From: Allium sativum
Taxonomy: Eukaryota; Streptophyta; Magnoliopsida; Asparagales; Amaryllidaceae
Assembly (NCBI GenBank): GCA_030737875.1
Contig: CM060918.1
Span: forward strand, 880,876,403 to 880,940,402
DNA length: 64,000 bases
Direction: 5' to 3'
Shown here: in pieces, positions 36,220 through 49,900 of the stretch
Numbering within the stretch: the stretch's first letter is position 1
Layout of the letters: every line of letters starts with the position of its first letter
The notes under the pieces: model-generated
What the model saw: only the letters and a program-made list of their open reading frames with translations
Database searches by the model: none
What the model was told of the DNA's origin: nothing
Position numbers and translations under genes: made by a program

Positions 36220-36232
36220 CATATATATAGGA
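36160..36232. repeat. Compound TA-TG-TA microsatellite, left LTR E
   Basis: TA units, then about 18 TG units, then TA units. The matching site in the right LTR (44064-44100) has only TA units. Confidence 0.92.
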
Positions 36233-36953
36233 TTGGACACCCAGATATGCTGAATACATGAGAATCGAAAAGGTAATATGTATAGATAGAACCATTCAAA
36301 TACAAGGCAGAGACAAGTTCATTACGCAACAATGGGGAACACAGAGGGGACACAATATGGCCGGTACAGCCTAGGTTGGCGCAAAAGGTCCAAAACATCC
36401 TAAAATGCCTGATTTTTAGAAACCTCAACCAAGGTGTGAATACCCAGCGCATAGCCATTTATCAATATGCCACTAAACATTGGTGAAAACTGTACTAAAA
36501 CTGCAAGACCAGTACGAGCCCGGTTCAAGACCAGATTCAAAAATGAAATAAAGGGGTACGTTGCTTGAAACAAAATAAAAGAATGGTGCTGCTCCTTAAC
36601 AAAAAGGACAACCAACATTTAGACAAAAGAATGGTGCTGCTCCTTAAACAAAAGGACAACCAACATTTAGACAAAGGCAAGGGTTGATAGTTGTTTTGTG
36701 CTCTTGAGAATATAAGTGTTATATTCAGAAAACATTCATGGTACAATTAGAAAAGAGATGGAAACTAAAAATACCTTACTATTATTTACAGTTGTGCAAA
36801 ATGAGTTTAGTCAAATATCGCCTAGGATGATTTGTTAAATGACTTCTTCATGTTCTCTTTCTCTAGACGTAAATACTCCAAATTTATTGGATAGTAGTCA
36901 ACTAAAAGAAGCACCTGGCTGCCGTGAAAATGGTAACATGATCTGTAAATTTA

Positions 36954-36955
<2 letters not shown>

Positions 36956-36999
<44 letters not shown>
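36956..36999. repeat. TA microsatellite, left LTR E
   Basis: About 20 TA units; the right LTR has TACA-type units instead (about 44808-44835). Confidence 0.92.
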
Positions 37000-37001
<2 letters not shown>

Positions 37002-37448
37002 TGTTTGTTTGACCTAAGTTAATTTCATACAACTGACTACTCTTCAACTTTGGGGAAAAACAAAGATAAAATACATCCTTATAAAGAAAATATATACATT
37101 TGGAACTAAAAATTTATACCTACCAACCTGTTGCCTTCTTCCAGATAAAACACCTTTTCCTTAAAAAGTATTATCTATTTGTTAAATAAAGCATTAAATT
37201 TATAAAATCAAAAACTGTATTTTTTTCTCTTACTCATGATTAATTCATATATATATGTATATATATATATATATATAATTTAAAACTAAAATTTGGTATG
37301 TCCAGAATCACAAAACCCAATGGCAGCTCTAATAAGAGAACAAAATTGGGTTTATACATAAGTGGGTTTAAATACACACCTCAGTTTCACTTAACAACGT
37401 GTCACATGAATACATATTTCAGTTTCCACATTCAAGGTGCTATAAGTG

Positions 37449-37506
<58 letters not shown>

Positions 37507-37507
37507 C
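37449..37507. repeat. Compound AC-AT microsatellite, left LTR E
   Basis: About 18 AC units followed by about 9 AT units. The right LTR at about 45362-45385 has no dinucleotide run. Confidence 0.92.
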
Positions 37508-39065
37508 ACACATCAAGACAATTTTGGGAGCTCTAGTACACAATCAAAGTGAATATGTGTGATCAAGCTCCAACAGATGTAAGAAAAAAATATAAGTATT
37601 TCAGATCTAATTTCTCCTGAGTGTATATACATATGCATAAAAATTTACCAATTTGCTACATACTGATACATTTTGAAAAGCATATAACATGGTGATATCT
37701 ACCAAAAAGTCACAGTTCATACAGGCACAGGCATGTTGAGAGAAATATGGCAACGATAATAACAAGGCAGCAGGGCTTGCATATACGTATGCCCATTGTT
37801 ATGTGTATACACACACAAGACATATGTATACACATATTCGAGTTAGTCGCCCTCCATGTATATACAATCAAACTTCTAATCATCCAACACAAAAAAAAAC
37901 ACAACAACAACAAAGGCAGCAACAACAAGCAAGAAACTGAATTATTATACTTTAATTTATAATGTTGTCGCTTGAATAAGGTAAATCGTGAGCAAATAGC
38001 TCACCTGCAGCAGACAACAGCAGTGAAGAATCATGGAGGCTCATCTTCTAGTGGCGATTCAATTCAAAAGTGGTGAGCTACTTCAATTTGTGGAACTTGC
38101 AGCCATTATCGTGTAACGATTTGAAGAAGGAGGCTCGGCCTTTTATGTTGGATGATTTTTCTCGACGACGATGAAGGGGATCAGACTCGCCATCTGATTG
38201 AAGAGATTGGGAGGAAAGATTAGATTTTTATTTTGGGGAGGAAAGGCGATTGGCTGGCTGCCATTAAAATTGAGAAGGTAAAATTTTACTTTGACTGGAG
38301 GAATGGTAATGAACATAGAAGGGAACGGTGAATTTTGTAGAAATGAATTCAGGGATGAAATGACGTTATGTCAATAGGTTATAGGGAGCGCGATTTTCAA
38401 AATATAGATCTGCGAATTTTTTATCCGAGGAAGGTAATATTTAGGGTAGGTTATATTTAGTTAATATTAACTATACTGTGAACAATTGTTGAACACTCCA
38501 TATTCGTATCGTTAACACCACTTTCAAATGCAATGAAATTTGATGCACCCATATATTTCAACGTTCTGAATTCAATAAAATTAGTCTGGTAGGATTCTAA
38601 TTCTATTCGCATATGACGGTATTTTATTTTTAAATATTTTTTTTGTATATTTGTTCACCGATTTTATTCCATTTGTTCACAACCAACTCCGTTCGATTCC
38701 AAATTTTGAACCATTAAATTTCATTTTCTTATGCACACTAATAAATACGTATCGAAGCCAATTTCCCATATATTTCAACCAATTAAATTTCCAATTTTAT
38801 GTAACGTTAATAACATTTATTTTAAATTCGATCACTTATATTTTCCAATCGAATTTCAAATCTTATTCCAATATTCATCCAAATTCAATCCAAATATTCA
38901 ACAGTAAATATTTGATTCTCAACCGACCGTAATAAATTAAATATTCAATTTATATACAAAATCGTATAATTGATTTTTAATCCAGGCATCAATAAAAATT
39001 GATTATTCATCATTAAATCTTTAATTAATCCAGTATTCAATTGTCCAAATTTCCGGGATGTTACA

Positions 39066-40713
39066 ATCTTCCCCCTTTTAAAACTTTTTGTCCTCGAAAA
39101 AGAGCGATCGTTGTAGTTATACCAACGTATACTTCAAAATTTCATTTATGTGTGAAATTTTCCATAACTGATATAAATGTCGATATCTAATTATTGAACT
39201 TTACTATTTATCCATCACATTCAATTTACTCGAAAAACCAAATTTTCTTTCTTGTTGTTGGATTTATACATCTCTAATTATTCCAAATTCCATTATAACC
39301 ATCATCTATCAACGTTACTTATCCATCGTTATAACTGTAATTAGTCTAGGCTTAGTAACCCTCAACCTAGTCTCCTTAAATTCAATCCATTTTGTTTTAC
39401 AATACTCACTAAAGAGTTTAAATAATATTCCCACTTCAATTCACAAATTGTCGACTTGAATATTTTCCAAAACCCAAAATCTTTTTATAATTTTTGTCAG
39501 AAAATATTTGTATCATTACTCTGAAATTATCTTATTTAACTTATCTAGTTAGTTATATTTTAATCTCAAATTATTTATTTAAAAATACTTTGTAACTCGA
39601 AGTTTGACAAGTCCATTATCATTCTTACAGATGTTAGGCATATGCTGGCCAAGCGTACGACTAAAATCTCCAAGCACTAAATATCTTGCTTCAACTCCCA
39701 GTGAAAATATTTCAAAAATTCTTTTAAAAACAAATACGGAAAGTACCAATGTGATATTGATATGTTGATTATTCATGAATCGCATATACACAACGGTTCC
39801 GTCTGGATCCCCAGAAAACATCCATATCCGTAGGAAATCACTTCCCTACGAATTTCGTCATGGATAGATCAATAAAAGATATTTTAAGAATCAAAAGACA
39901 ATATGAGGTCATTGAGCGTTGGTTGCTCTATCTCAAGATCACGGAATCATCAAATGAAATTAACTCAAGTCATGAGGACCAATCAAATAATGAAGACAAA
40001 CTGTTGCATTACACAGGTGGCCCACTATCACTAAGATATCTTAAATACTCGCACGACTCATCATACTACCTTTAGTAACTCTAGTGGTTACATCTCTTTT
40101 ACCGGTAGACAATTTACCGCATGGACCGCAGGTACACAATGGTTATGCCTAGGTCCCCGAGGAAACATCCATACCCGTAAGCTTTCACAGCTCTGCGGAT
40201 TACACCTTTATAATTGGACTGTAGATCGCAGCAGTCACAATGGTTACGCTTGGTTTCCCCAAGAAATATCCGTCTGCCATAGGCTATCTGCAGCCCTGCG
40301 AATTTCGCTACACGGTCGAATTCCAATGACTCTAGATCGCAGTGATCACAATGGTTACGCTTGATTCCCTCAGGAAACATCCGACCGCCGTAGGCTATCT
40401 GCAGCCCTACGAATTACGCTAGCAGTCGTGTTCAACAACAACTCATGAGTTTTATGTTCGGACTACCTACTACCACCAGCAGCATATCTCGGTTAAGCTC
40501 GAAATTCAAAGGAGGAAGGTACTTCCCTTATCTTGACTTGAAAACATATAGTATTTTATTTCATATTCCCCAAAAATCATACCTATGTCAATTCATAAGA
40601 TTTTCTTTCCAAATTATGTTTGCAAACATCTCCTTCTTATATAATTTCTATTATATAAGATTTCATTTCAACTCGATTACCTTCCAAATCAATAATCTCT
40701 AATTCGCTATATT

Positions 40714-40747
<34 letters not shown>

Positions 40748-42737
40748 TATAAATTCCAGAAACTTCTATATTCAATATCTAAAATCAAATATCCTCAAAC
40801 TTCCATTCAAATTTCAAAACTTTAGTTTTGATCTCTTAATTAATTCAGATATTTGACATCTTTTCAATCTCAAATTTATGAATCTATTAGTTATAAACTG
40901 AATTTTCTTCCAACTTTCCAGTTATTAAATCCATCACTTTATTTGAATCATCATGCTCTCCAAAATTTCAAAATTTTCATCCTTACAACAAATTTCCCAT
41001 TCACGCGTTATTTCTCTCTCATACTGACATCCTTTGACCGTAAATTAGCAAGCGAACAACTCCCTAAGTTTCAACCCCGAAGGCCGAAACCAACATCAGA
41101 TCAATGCTCAGAAAGTCATTTAACTTTGCTAACCTCTAGTCAGTTGCTAGTTTCCTTAACTTCATTCCTTATCAAAATCCTTGCTTATGCAATTTTTGAA
41201 TTCAGTGTACAAATCAATTTCTCTTACATCTGCCACCCTTCGTTTTCGACGTGCGGCTCTTTGTTTTTTTTCTTTTAGTTATTGTCGTTCTGTTTTATGT
41301 TAGCCTCTCTCTATCCTTTGAAAACATTTCCAATTATTGTATTAATTTTCTCTATTCTTAGAAAATCATTTATTATCACTGGAAAATATTTCCATATATT
41401 TACAAATCTTAATTTTCTATAGAAAATATACGTTTTTTCCACTTAACTATTGTCACTCGTTAACTTACTTCTCTTAACCAACTCTTGTTATCGAACCATT
41501 ATCATTTCTCAGTCAACAATGAAGTCAATCAAGTTGGTTTATTATTACCTCTCAGACCTTAACTGAAAAACATTATTAACTTTGAAATAAATAGCCCAAA
41601 ACATTCAGTCATGTAACTTTCGAATTCAAGTTAAAATTTTGTTCCTTTCACTAAAATCGCTGTTATAACAATAATCCACGCCGTTGAAATATTTAACTTT
41701 AAAATATTATTTATTCGTTAATCTGGAGACATAAATAATTTATTAATAATATAGTAAATTTTAATTAAAAACGAAAAGTAAACAGTATTTTCCTAAAATT
41801 CAACATAATTGATTTCCAAGGATAACTTCCTTCGAACAATCTTTTATTCGATAATATATTCCGAACTTCAAAAAAATCTCATTTGATTAACATTCTGAAC
41901 TTCAGAATAATCTCATCGTACTAATCAATTCCATTTCCTTTATTCCCAATTCTAATTGCAACATTTTTGCTTCCAAGCGTCATTTACTTTTAAAAGGTAA
42001 ATACTATTTCTTTTATCGAAATCTGAACTCATCACACCAAATTAATTTTGATTTCATTCAAATATAAATTCAAATCTCTTTAAGATCTTCATTCATATTT
42101 TGCTTCATCTATAATTCTCATTGACAAATCACTTTTTGTTAATCAATTAACAAGTTTATAACTTACTATCGAATCCATACATTCGATCATACATTATTGG
42201 TTTAAAACCAATTATGAATCATCTTGCTAAGTTTTAAATAAATTAATCAAATTTAACACAGTCGTTTTCCAATTATAACTTTTTCCGATTCTATTTTCCT
42301 TTATTTATATTTTTAATATCGAAATAAAATTCATCATTTTATTCTTGAAACGATTTCACATTTCCAATCAATTCCAAATTTTCCTGATTGCTAAACCACA
42401 CAACTGACTCGTTAATTCTTTCATACTTCTTTTCCTTTGATACCACTGGGTGATGGGTTCTAAATTTCAAATCTAAAAGGACCTTGCCGAAGATTAGCTC
42501 TTGCAAGTCGGGATTCGAAGACTAAGGATTCTGTAAAAGAATTTCAAATCTCAAAACTATTTTTTGTTTCTGCTGCATTAAATTCAAAATACTAGATTCA
42601 AAATACATAACAATTTCAAAATAGTTTTCCTTTCAAAACACCTTTAAAATCCTTTTATTTCAAAATCTTTTATTTTCAAAATCCATTTTTAAACTCAATA
42701 AGCTAAGCTTTGAATAAACCAAAGCTCTGTCACCACT
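39066..42737 (-). mobile_element. Internal region of element E, no coding sequence seen
   Basis: 3.67 kb bounded by a purine tract on the left and, on the right, the primer site variant TGGTGACAGAGC (minus strand, 42724-42735), which has two differences from the usual methionine-tRNA site. No gag, zinc knuckle, RT or integrase motif appears in any frame; open frames such as 40853-41278 are AT-rich and short. It contains a tandem repeat (about 39770-40430) and a block shared with LTR C (41036-41166). Confidence 0.72.
40110..40430. repeat. Tandem repeat of about 100-110 bp, three main units
   Basis: Units carry CACAATGGTTACGCTTG, AGGAAACATCC or similar, then a GTAGGCTATCTGCAGCCCT-like part. 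A more diverged unit precedes at about 39790-39860. Confidence 0.75.
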
Positions 42738-43605
42738 TGTAATGTCTATAATTAAACTAATTTAAAACGCCCAAATCGGCGGTTCGTTATTTAGCTTATC
42801 AACTCAAAACAGAATTAACACAGAAGTACAGAATAAATAATAACACAGTATTGAACTACAGAATGAAACTTTTATAATCAGAAATTTTGAATACAATACT
42901 TTTCTATATACATCGGAATTTGAAAATAGTTTGAATACAATAAAAAATATTTACTAGTTTAAAAACTTCAGAGTATGCATCTTCTAGAATCCCCAGCTTT
43001 GTCAATCTTCGAATCCTAAGTTGTAATCTTTAAATCTGTACTGCTCGGGTCTGACTCCGACCCAAGAAAACAAATAAGACTTGGGTCAGGTTCAGACTTA
43101 TTCAAGTATAATTTATCTAATGGCACATGCTAAACACTCACAACATCATAAATATTCTTTGGTGCATATGAATGTGCAAACGGATGGCCAAGAAAGGAAT
43201 ATACAATAACATAAACAATCAACCATAAGCTATTAAGTTTGGAAATTTCCTTGTTGCATATAATGGGTTACTAAAAATCACGCAACCATTTAAATAAATG
43301 ACCATATCCGGTTTTGTTAGTGAAAAACAATGTTATATGTATCATATTGCTTGCAGTTGATTCGAATGTTATGTTCCCTTCCTTTTCTTCAATAGGCCTT
43401 TCATAGTGTGACAAAAGTAGTCACAATTCATGTATACATAATATTCGAAGTTTCAAAACAGGATCAGAATTCCAACTTTTCAATGATTGAAATGAAACAG
43501 GAAAACTGAACTTCAAACCTTGGTTGATCTATAAAAAGTAATTACCCAAACAACTATGTCATTCATTATTTTGGTTAGGTAAACCTGTTGGACTACCATG
43601 TTAAG

Positions 43606-43807
43606 TACTCAGGTTGATGGATGCAGACATATGTATACTGCAGTTGTTAGATCATACCATATATATTCATTGTCAATTGTACATGCATCATATTATATGT
43701 AGTGATTACTCAGGTTGATGGATGCAGACATATGTATACTGCAGCTGTTAGATCACGCCATATATATTCATTGTCAATTGTACATGCATCATATTATAGG
43801 TAATGTT
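43606..43807. repeat. 101-bp tandem duplication, right LTR E only
   Basis: TACTCAGGTTGATGGATGCA starts at 43606 and again at 43707. The left LTR has one copy (about 35807), so the duplication arose after insertion. Confidence 0.9.
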
Positions 43808-44059
43808 GAGTTTGGTCGCAATAATCTAAGGGTTTACACTCAACAAGTACATAAAGTAACATGTAAACTACATGGATATGCAAGTAATGTATTCTTCATT
43901 ACTTCTAATTGTGTTTGCTTTTCAGCAAACACTTGCACCCAGGGATGTACACACATAGAATTCTGGAAAGGGATCATAGTCTTCCAGGTTAAATAAAAAT
44001 TTATATAAACATTGAGACTTAACACTAATATTAATATACGTCATCAGCTAAATCTATAA

Positions 44060-44102
<43 letters not shown>

Positions 44103-45525
44103 ATTGGACACCCAAATATGCTGAATACATGAGAACCAAAAAGGAAATATGTATAGACAGCACCATTCAAATACAAGGCAGAGACAAGTTCAATATGCAA
44201 CAATGGTGAACAAAGAGGGGACACAATATGGCCGGTACAGCCTATGTTGGCGCAAAAGCTCCAAAACATCCTAAAATGCCAGATTTTTAGAAATAGTAAC
44301 CAAGGTGTGAATACCCAGCGCCTAGCCATTTATCAATATGCCACTAAACACTGGTGAAAACAATACTAAAACCGCAAGACCAGTACGAGCCCGGTTCAAG
44401 ACCAGATTCAAAAATGAAATAAAGGGGTACATTGCTTGAAATAAAATAAAAGAATGCTCCTTAACAAAAAGGACAACCAACGTTTAGACAAAAGAATGGT
44501 GTTGCTCCTTAACAATAAGGATAGCCAACGTTTAGACAAAGGCAAGGGTAGATAGTTGTTTTGTGTTGTTGAGAATATAAGTGTTATATTCAACAAACGT
44601 TCCTGGTAACAATTAAAAAAGAAATGGAAAATAAAAATACCTTACTATTATTTACAGTTGTGTAAAATGAGTTTAGTCAAATATCGCCTAGGCTGATTTG
44701 TTAAATGACCGTTTCATGTTCTCTTTCTCTAGACATAAATAGCTACAAATTTACTGGATAGTAGTCAACTAAAAGAAGCACCTGGCTGCCGATGTGTTAA
44801 TTTACTATATATACATACATACATACATATATATAGATACATATATCTTGTTTGTTTGACCCAAGTTAATTTCATACAACTAACTACTCTTCATATATAT
44901 ATATATGTATATATATATATCATATTTGTTTGACCCAAGTTAATTTCATACAACTAACCACTCTTCAACTGTGGGGAAAATTAATAGAAAATAGATCTTT
45001 ATGGAGAAAATATATACATTTGGAACTGAAAATTTATACCTACCAACCTGTTGCCTTCTTCCAGATAAAACACCTTTAAAGTATTATCTATTTGTTAAAT
45101 AACGCGTTAAATTTATAAAATCAAAAACTGTATTTTTTCTCTTACCCATGGTTAATTCATATATATATATATATATATACATACATACATAATTTAAAAC
45201 TAAAATTTGGTATGTCCAGAATCACAAAACCCAATGGTAGCTATAACAAGAGAACAAAAATGGGTTATACATAAGTGGGTTTAAATACACACCTCAGTTT
45301 CAATTAACAGGGTGTCACATGAATACATATTTTAGTTTCCACATTCAAGTTGCTACAGGTGCTACATATCTATATTTATAGCACACATCAAGACAATATA
45401 GAGAGCTCCAGTACACAATCAAAGTGAATATGTGTGATCCAGCTCCAACGGATGTAAGAAAAAAAATAAGTATTTCAGATCTAATTTCTCCTGAGTGTAT
45501 ATACATATGCATAAAAATTTACCAA

Positions 45526-45528
45526 TTT
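45526..45528. other. Target site duplication TTT, left copy
   Basis: TTT precedes CACTACAAG; the other copy is 52986-52988. The undisturbed site in the left LTR reads ACCAATTTGCTACATACTG at about 37649-37667. Confidence 0.9.
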
Positions 45529-45715
45529 CACTACAAGAATTGAACAGTATTGCAACGGACACTTCCAACGGTCTCCAACGGCAGTTGACCAACGGCTTCC
45601 AACGGAAGCCAAAATACGTATCTGTATTCCGTATGTAAAATATACGCCGTTGGAAACTGTTTGCGGCCGTTGGTTTGAAGCCGTTGCCCCCCGTTACACG
45701 GACTGGAGCACAAAT
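45529..45715 (+). repeat. Left terminal and subterminal repeats of the CACTA element
   Basis: After CACTACAAGAATTGAACAG come four CCAACGG copies, then CCGTTGG copies in reverse. The subterminal zone can fold on itself. In this family such motifs are bound by the element's TnpA-like protein; that role is inferred. Confidence 0.85.
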
Positions 45716-46974
45716 CAGCTGACGCTGCTTCTTCTTCTTCATTTCTCAAAACCCACGGTTTTTACCCCAAAATCCCCAATATTCCCCCCTTTCATTTCTG
45801 AAATCGCCAATTTCGCTCCATCTTCCGCCTAGGGTCTCTCCTACTCTATCAAAGCACTCTCTCATCCTCTCTAATCTCCTATTTTCTCTAATTTTTAGGT
45901 ATGTGTTTATCCTAATTTTTGTTTAATACCTTATGTTTAGTGTAATTGAAGCATAATTAGAGTATGTTTGTGTGTGTAGTGCTGTTAATTAGTTGTTAAT
46001 GTGGGGTTTAATCATTTTATTTGCTAATTTAGGGTTTTTAGTAATAAATTACTTAGTTGTTATTATGATCTAGAGTATGAATTAGCTGAAGTAGTTGTTG
46101 TTATTGAGATTGTGTTTATAGATTTTATTGATTATGTTTGTAATCTTGGGTTTGATTAGTTTAAGTTGACTATGTATATATGCATACATATAGTGTTATG
46201 TATATATATACACGTATATATAGTTGACACTCTATGCATTTGTTTATTTGGTTAAGGCCCAATTCATCGAAAACAATATTTAATTTGTCGAAAACGTGTC
46301 GTGGAAATACATATATTTAAGTTTGTGTTTTTTGGGCTAAGGCGCACAAAGGTGTACAAAAAACACTTCAATCACAAAAAAAAGCAAATCATATAATATG
46401 TTATATTCATAAAGCCTTAGAGAGTTTTTTTGGCCCCGTCTGATAAGTATTGTATATAATCGTGATATGATGTTCGTTTTATTAACGGAACGAACATTTA
46501 TATTCATTGTATACAATATTTATTGGATTTGTCCTTTGTATTGGACAAGTTACGAATACAATAACGAAATTAAATCTCGTAAAATATTTCATTTTAAACG
46601 GTTCTCAAAATTTCAAAAGCATTTCCTTTATGTTCCCTGTGTACACGCAATTGTGTACTATTCAGGTAACTAAAGGGAAGTGCTGCCAAAATTTTGTTGA
46701 GTCGTTTAAATTGAAAAGATTTACGCGATTTAATTATGTTATTGTATTTGTAATGGGAGGTAGGATAACCCACCATTAAATGATCAATTGACATAACATG
46801 CATTAATCACTAAAATTGTTTTAACACATTGTCAGTGCAAATTTTATCATCATAATTAATATGTAAAAGAAATGTTTTCATTAAAATACAATCTTAGCGT
46901 TTGAGCGATAGGACACAAAAATTATGAATCTAATTTTATATAATTCTTTCTAATTTTATATGTACTTAGGAAAA
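45716..46974 (+). other. 5' region of the CACTA element: leader, probable intron and fold-back
   Basis: CT-rich sequence to about 45898 is followed by TTTTTAG/GTATGTGTTT, a plausible 5' splice site, and ACTTAGG near 46970 is a plausible 3' splice site before the first transposase codon. No open frame with recognised motifs lies between. The fold-back at 46515-46790 occupies its right part. Confidence 0.5.
46515..46790. repeat. Long imperfect fold-back (hairpin), arms of about 105-135 bases
   Basis: The arm at about 46545-46648 is mirrored by about 46655-46760: TACGAATACAATAACGAAAT faces ATGTTATTGTATTTGTAA, and TTCATTTTAAACGGTTCTCA faces GAGTCGTTTAAATTGAA. The tip carries GTACACGCAATTGTGTAC. 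Translations of opposite strands look alike, as a fold-back predicts. It could be an inserted fold-back MITE or a small-RNA precursor. Confidence 0.7.
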
Positions 46975-49900
46975 ATGGACGATTATTTTAATGATTAAAG
47001 CTGGATGTACAAACGAAGAGAAACCGATGGCACAATAAACAAACATTTTATTAATGGTGTCAGCGTGTTTATTTATTTCTCTTTAAGTAACAATGGAAAC
47101 GACGTCGAAATCCGTTGTCCATGTAGTAGATCAAGTTATTGAAGCATTTGATACCGCGAATGGTTAGAGTTCATTTGCGTCAGTACGGTTTTGTGCAGAA
47201 CTATTTAGTTTGGGATCGTCATGGAGAACCGTTAGCATCTACTTCTATACAAGTTGAGGAGGTAGCAAATAATGAAATTGCCACAACGAATCTCGTAGAA
47301 CAAATGGTTGAAGATGCTGCACGTTCTATGTTCCCAGTTCAACAATTTAATGAAAACGTTGGTAATGATGACGATGGCAATGATGAAGAAGAACCAAATA
47401 TTGAAGCCAAAATATATGACTTATTAGATGCCGCAAAAAAACCCCTTTGGGAAGGCTGTGAAAGCGGAACTCAATTATCAGTAACTGCTGAATACATTGC
47501 GATGTAATATAAATACAACCTCACAGAAGCTGGATTTACAGCTGTTGTACAAGCTGCAAAGCGGCATATGCCTCCCAATAATTTAATGTGCGAAAACCAT
47601 TATGAAGTAAAAAAAAAAATGATGTCGGCCTTTGGTTTACCGTATCAAAAAATAGATACATGCCTAAAGGGTTGCATGCTATTTTGGAAGGAAGATATCA
47701 AGCTTAAGAATTGTAGAATATGTAATCAAGAAAGATACCAACCAAGAAAGAAAAAGGGAAAGGAAGTCCCGTATAAACATATGCATTATTTAACGATTAT
47801 TCCTAGACTTCAAAGGTTATATGCATCTTCTGTAACGGCGCAACATATGAGATGGCACAAGGTGAGAACACAGGAAGAAGGTACATTAACACACCCATCT
47901 GATGGAGAAGCATGGAAGCATTTTGATCAAAAGTATCCCAAATTTTCATATGAGAGTCGCAATGTTAGACTAGGTTTATGTACGGATGGGTTTTCACCAT
48001 TTTCTCAATTTGGTTCTAAATATTCATCCTAGCCAGTAATTGTAACGCCTTATAATTTACCTCCGTGGATGTGTATGAAAACTCCTTGTATGTTTTTTAC
48101 AATTGTCGTCCCTGGTCCTGATGATCCGACACAAGGAATCGATGTTTATTTACAACCGTTGACTGAAGAATTAAAAAAATTGTGGTATGAAGCGGTAGAA
48201 ACATATGATATTTCCCAAAAGAAAAACTTTCGTATGCATGCTTCTCTATTGTGGACAATTAGCGATTTTCCTGCTTATGCGATGCTTTCAGGTTGGAGTA
48301 CGGCTAGTCGTCTAGCTTGACCGTACTGTATGGAAGAAACAAGAGCATTTTCTTTACCTATTGGAAAGAAAATTTCATGGTTTGACTGTCATAGATGTTT
48401 TCTTCATATTAGTCATCCTTTTAGAAGGGATAAGAAATTTTTTACAGCTTATAGACTTAAAACTTTACGACCACCTAAAGTATGGACAAGTGAGGAAATT
48501 TATGAACTTGTACAAGATTTTCCCAAGATTCATGAAATCGGAGTACAGATAGAAATTCAAGGTAAATCATCAATTCATAATTGGTGGAAACAAAGCATAT
48601 TTTAGGAGTTGCCTTATTGGAAAGATCTTCTGATTCATCATAATATTGACGTGATGCATAATGAGAAAAACGTGTTTGATAACGTAATCAATACAATTTT
48701 GAATGTCAAAGGGAAGACGAAAGATGATTTGAAATCCAGACGTGATATTGAAGTAATATGTAATCATCCGGAGCTTCATATAAAGCCAAATGACACCAGA
48801 AAACTGAAAGCGTGCTATGAACTGGATACTAATCAAATAAAAATATTTTTAAAATGGATGGAAGGGTTAAGATTCTCGGATGGTATATCTTCCAATCTTC
48901 GTAGATGTGTTGATTATAAAAACAGTAAACTTAGTGGGATGAAAAGCCACGACTGTCATGTTATGATGGAAAATTTATTGCCCGTCGCTTTCAAAGAACT
49001 ATTGCCCGTGAAAGTTTGGACTGTTGTAACAGAGCTTAGTTTGTTCTATAAAGAGCTTTGTTCATCTACATTAAAAATTGACCATCTATGTAAACTAGAG
49101 GAAGAAATCCCCATATTACTCTGCAAATTGGAAAAAATATTTCCTTCAGGGTTTTTCAATGTTATGGAGCATTTACCTGTTCATCTTCCATCAGAAGCAC
49201 GTCTTCGAGGGCCTGTGCAATATGGATGGATGTATCCATTTGAAAGGTATATTAATATTCAGTTAATTAAATTTTGGTTAAGTATATGAAAAAATAATTT
49301 ACAATAATTCTAAACAGGTATTTAAATCATCTAAAGAAAGAAGTGAGGCAGAAAGCTAGAGTTGAAGGTTCTATTTGCAAATCATACATTAAAGAAGAAG
49401 CTTCATTTTTCTCTCTCATTATTTTAGTGATCATGTGAACATCTCATTTGCAAGTACTACACGTAATGATGAAGGCATTGATCAAGATGACTGCCAAACG
49501 ACTATCTATTTTTAAAAACATGGCCGGCCTTCTGGTAGATGTGTGGAGGATTGGCTGAACGATAAAGATTACAATGCAGCACACACATATATTCTTCTCA
49601 ATTGCACTGAAGTTGCACCGTTCGTTAGGTACTGTACTTATGCATCTATGTATACATGTATTGTATCATTAATCATATATGTAACGTATGTCCTATAATT
49701 GCAGCATTTATGAATCACAGTATCCAAACGGCGATATCAGCAAAGAATTCGCTAGTTGGTTTACTAATTATGTTTTTGATCCAACAAATTGAATTGTGGA
49801 TGAAGGATTGAAACATTTGGCATTGGGACCTAAAAGAAATGTGAAGACATATCCAATATTCTTTGTCAATGGATATAAATTTAACACTAAAGAATATGGT

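Larger units (their letters stand above)
34903..39065 (-). repeat. 3' LTR of element E, complete (4.16 kb)
   Basis: Ends are TGTAACATCCCG and CGGGATGTTACA, a perfect 12-bp terminal inverted repeat. On its right a reversed purine tract (39066-39085) and TTTTCGAGGACAAAAAG on the minus strand mark the internal side. The LTR contains several microsatellites absent or shorter in the other copy. Confidence 0.88.
42738..45528 (-). repeat. 5' LTR of element E, part left of the CACTA insertion
   Basis: It aligns to 34903 onward of the left LTR, with a loss of roughly 24 bases just inside the terminus. It contains a 101-bp tandem duplication (43606-43807) not present in the left LTR and a TA run at 44064-44100. 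Confidence 0.85.

Noticed and set aside
40853..41278. 141-codon frame in the interior of element E as a possible gag
   Set aside because: AT-driven F/S/L-rich composition, wrong strand for the element, and no zinc knuckle.
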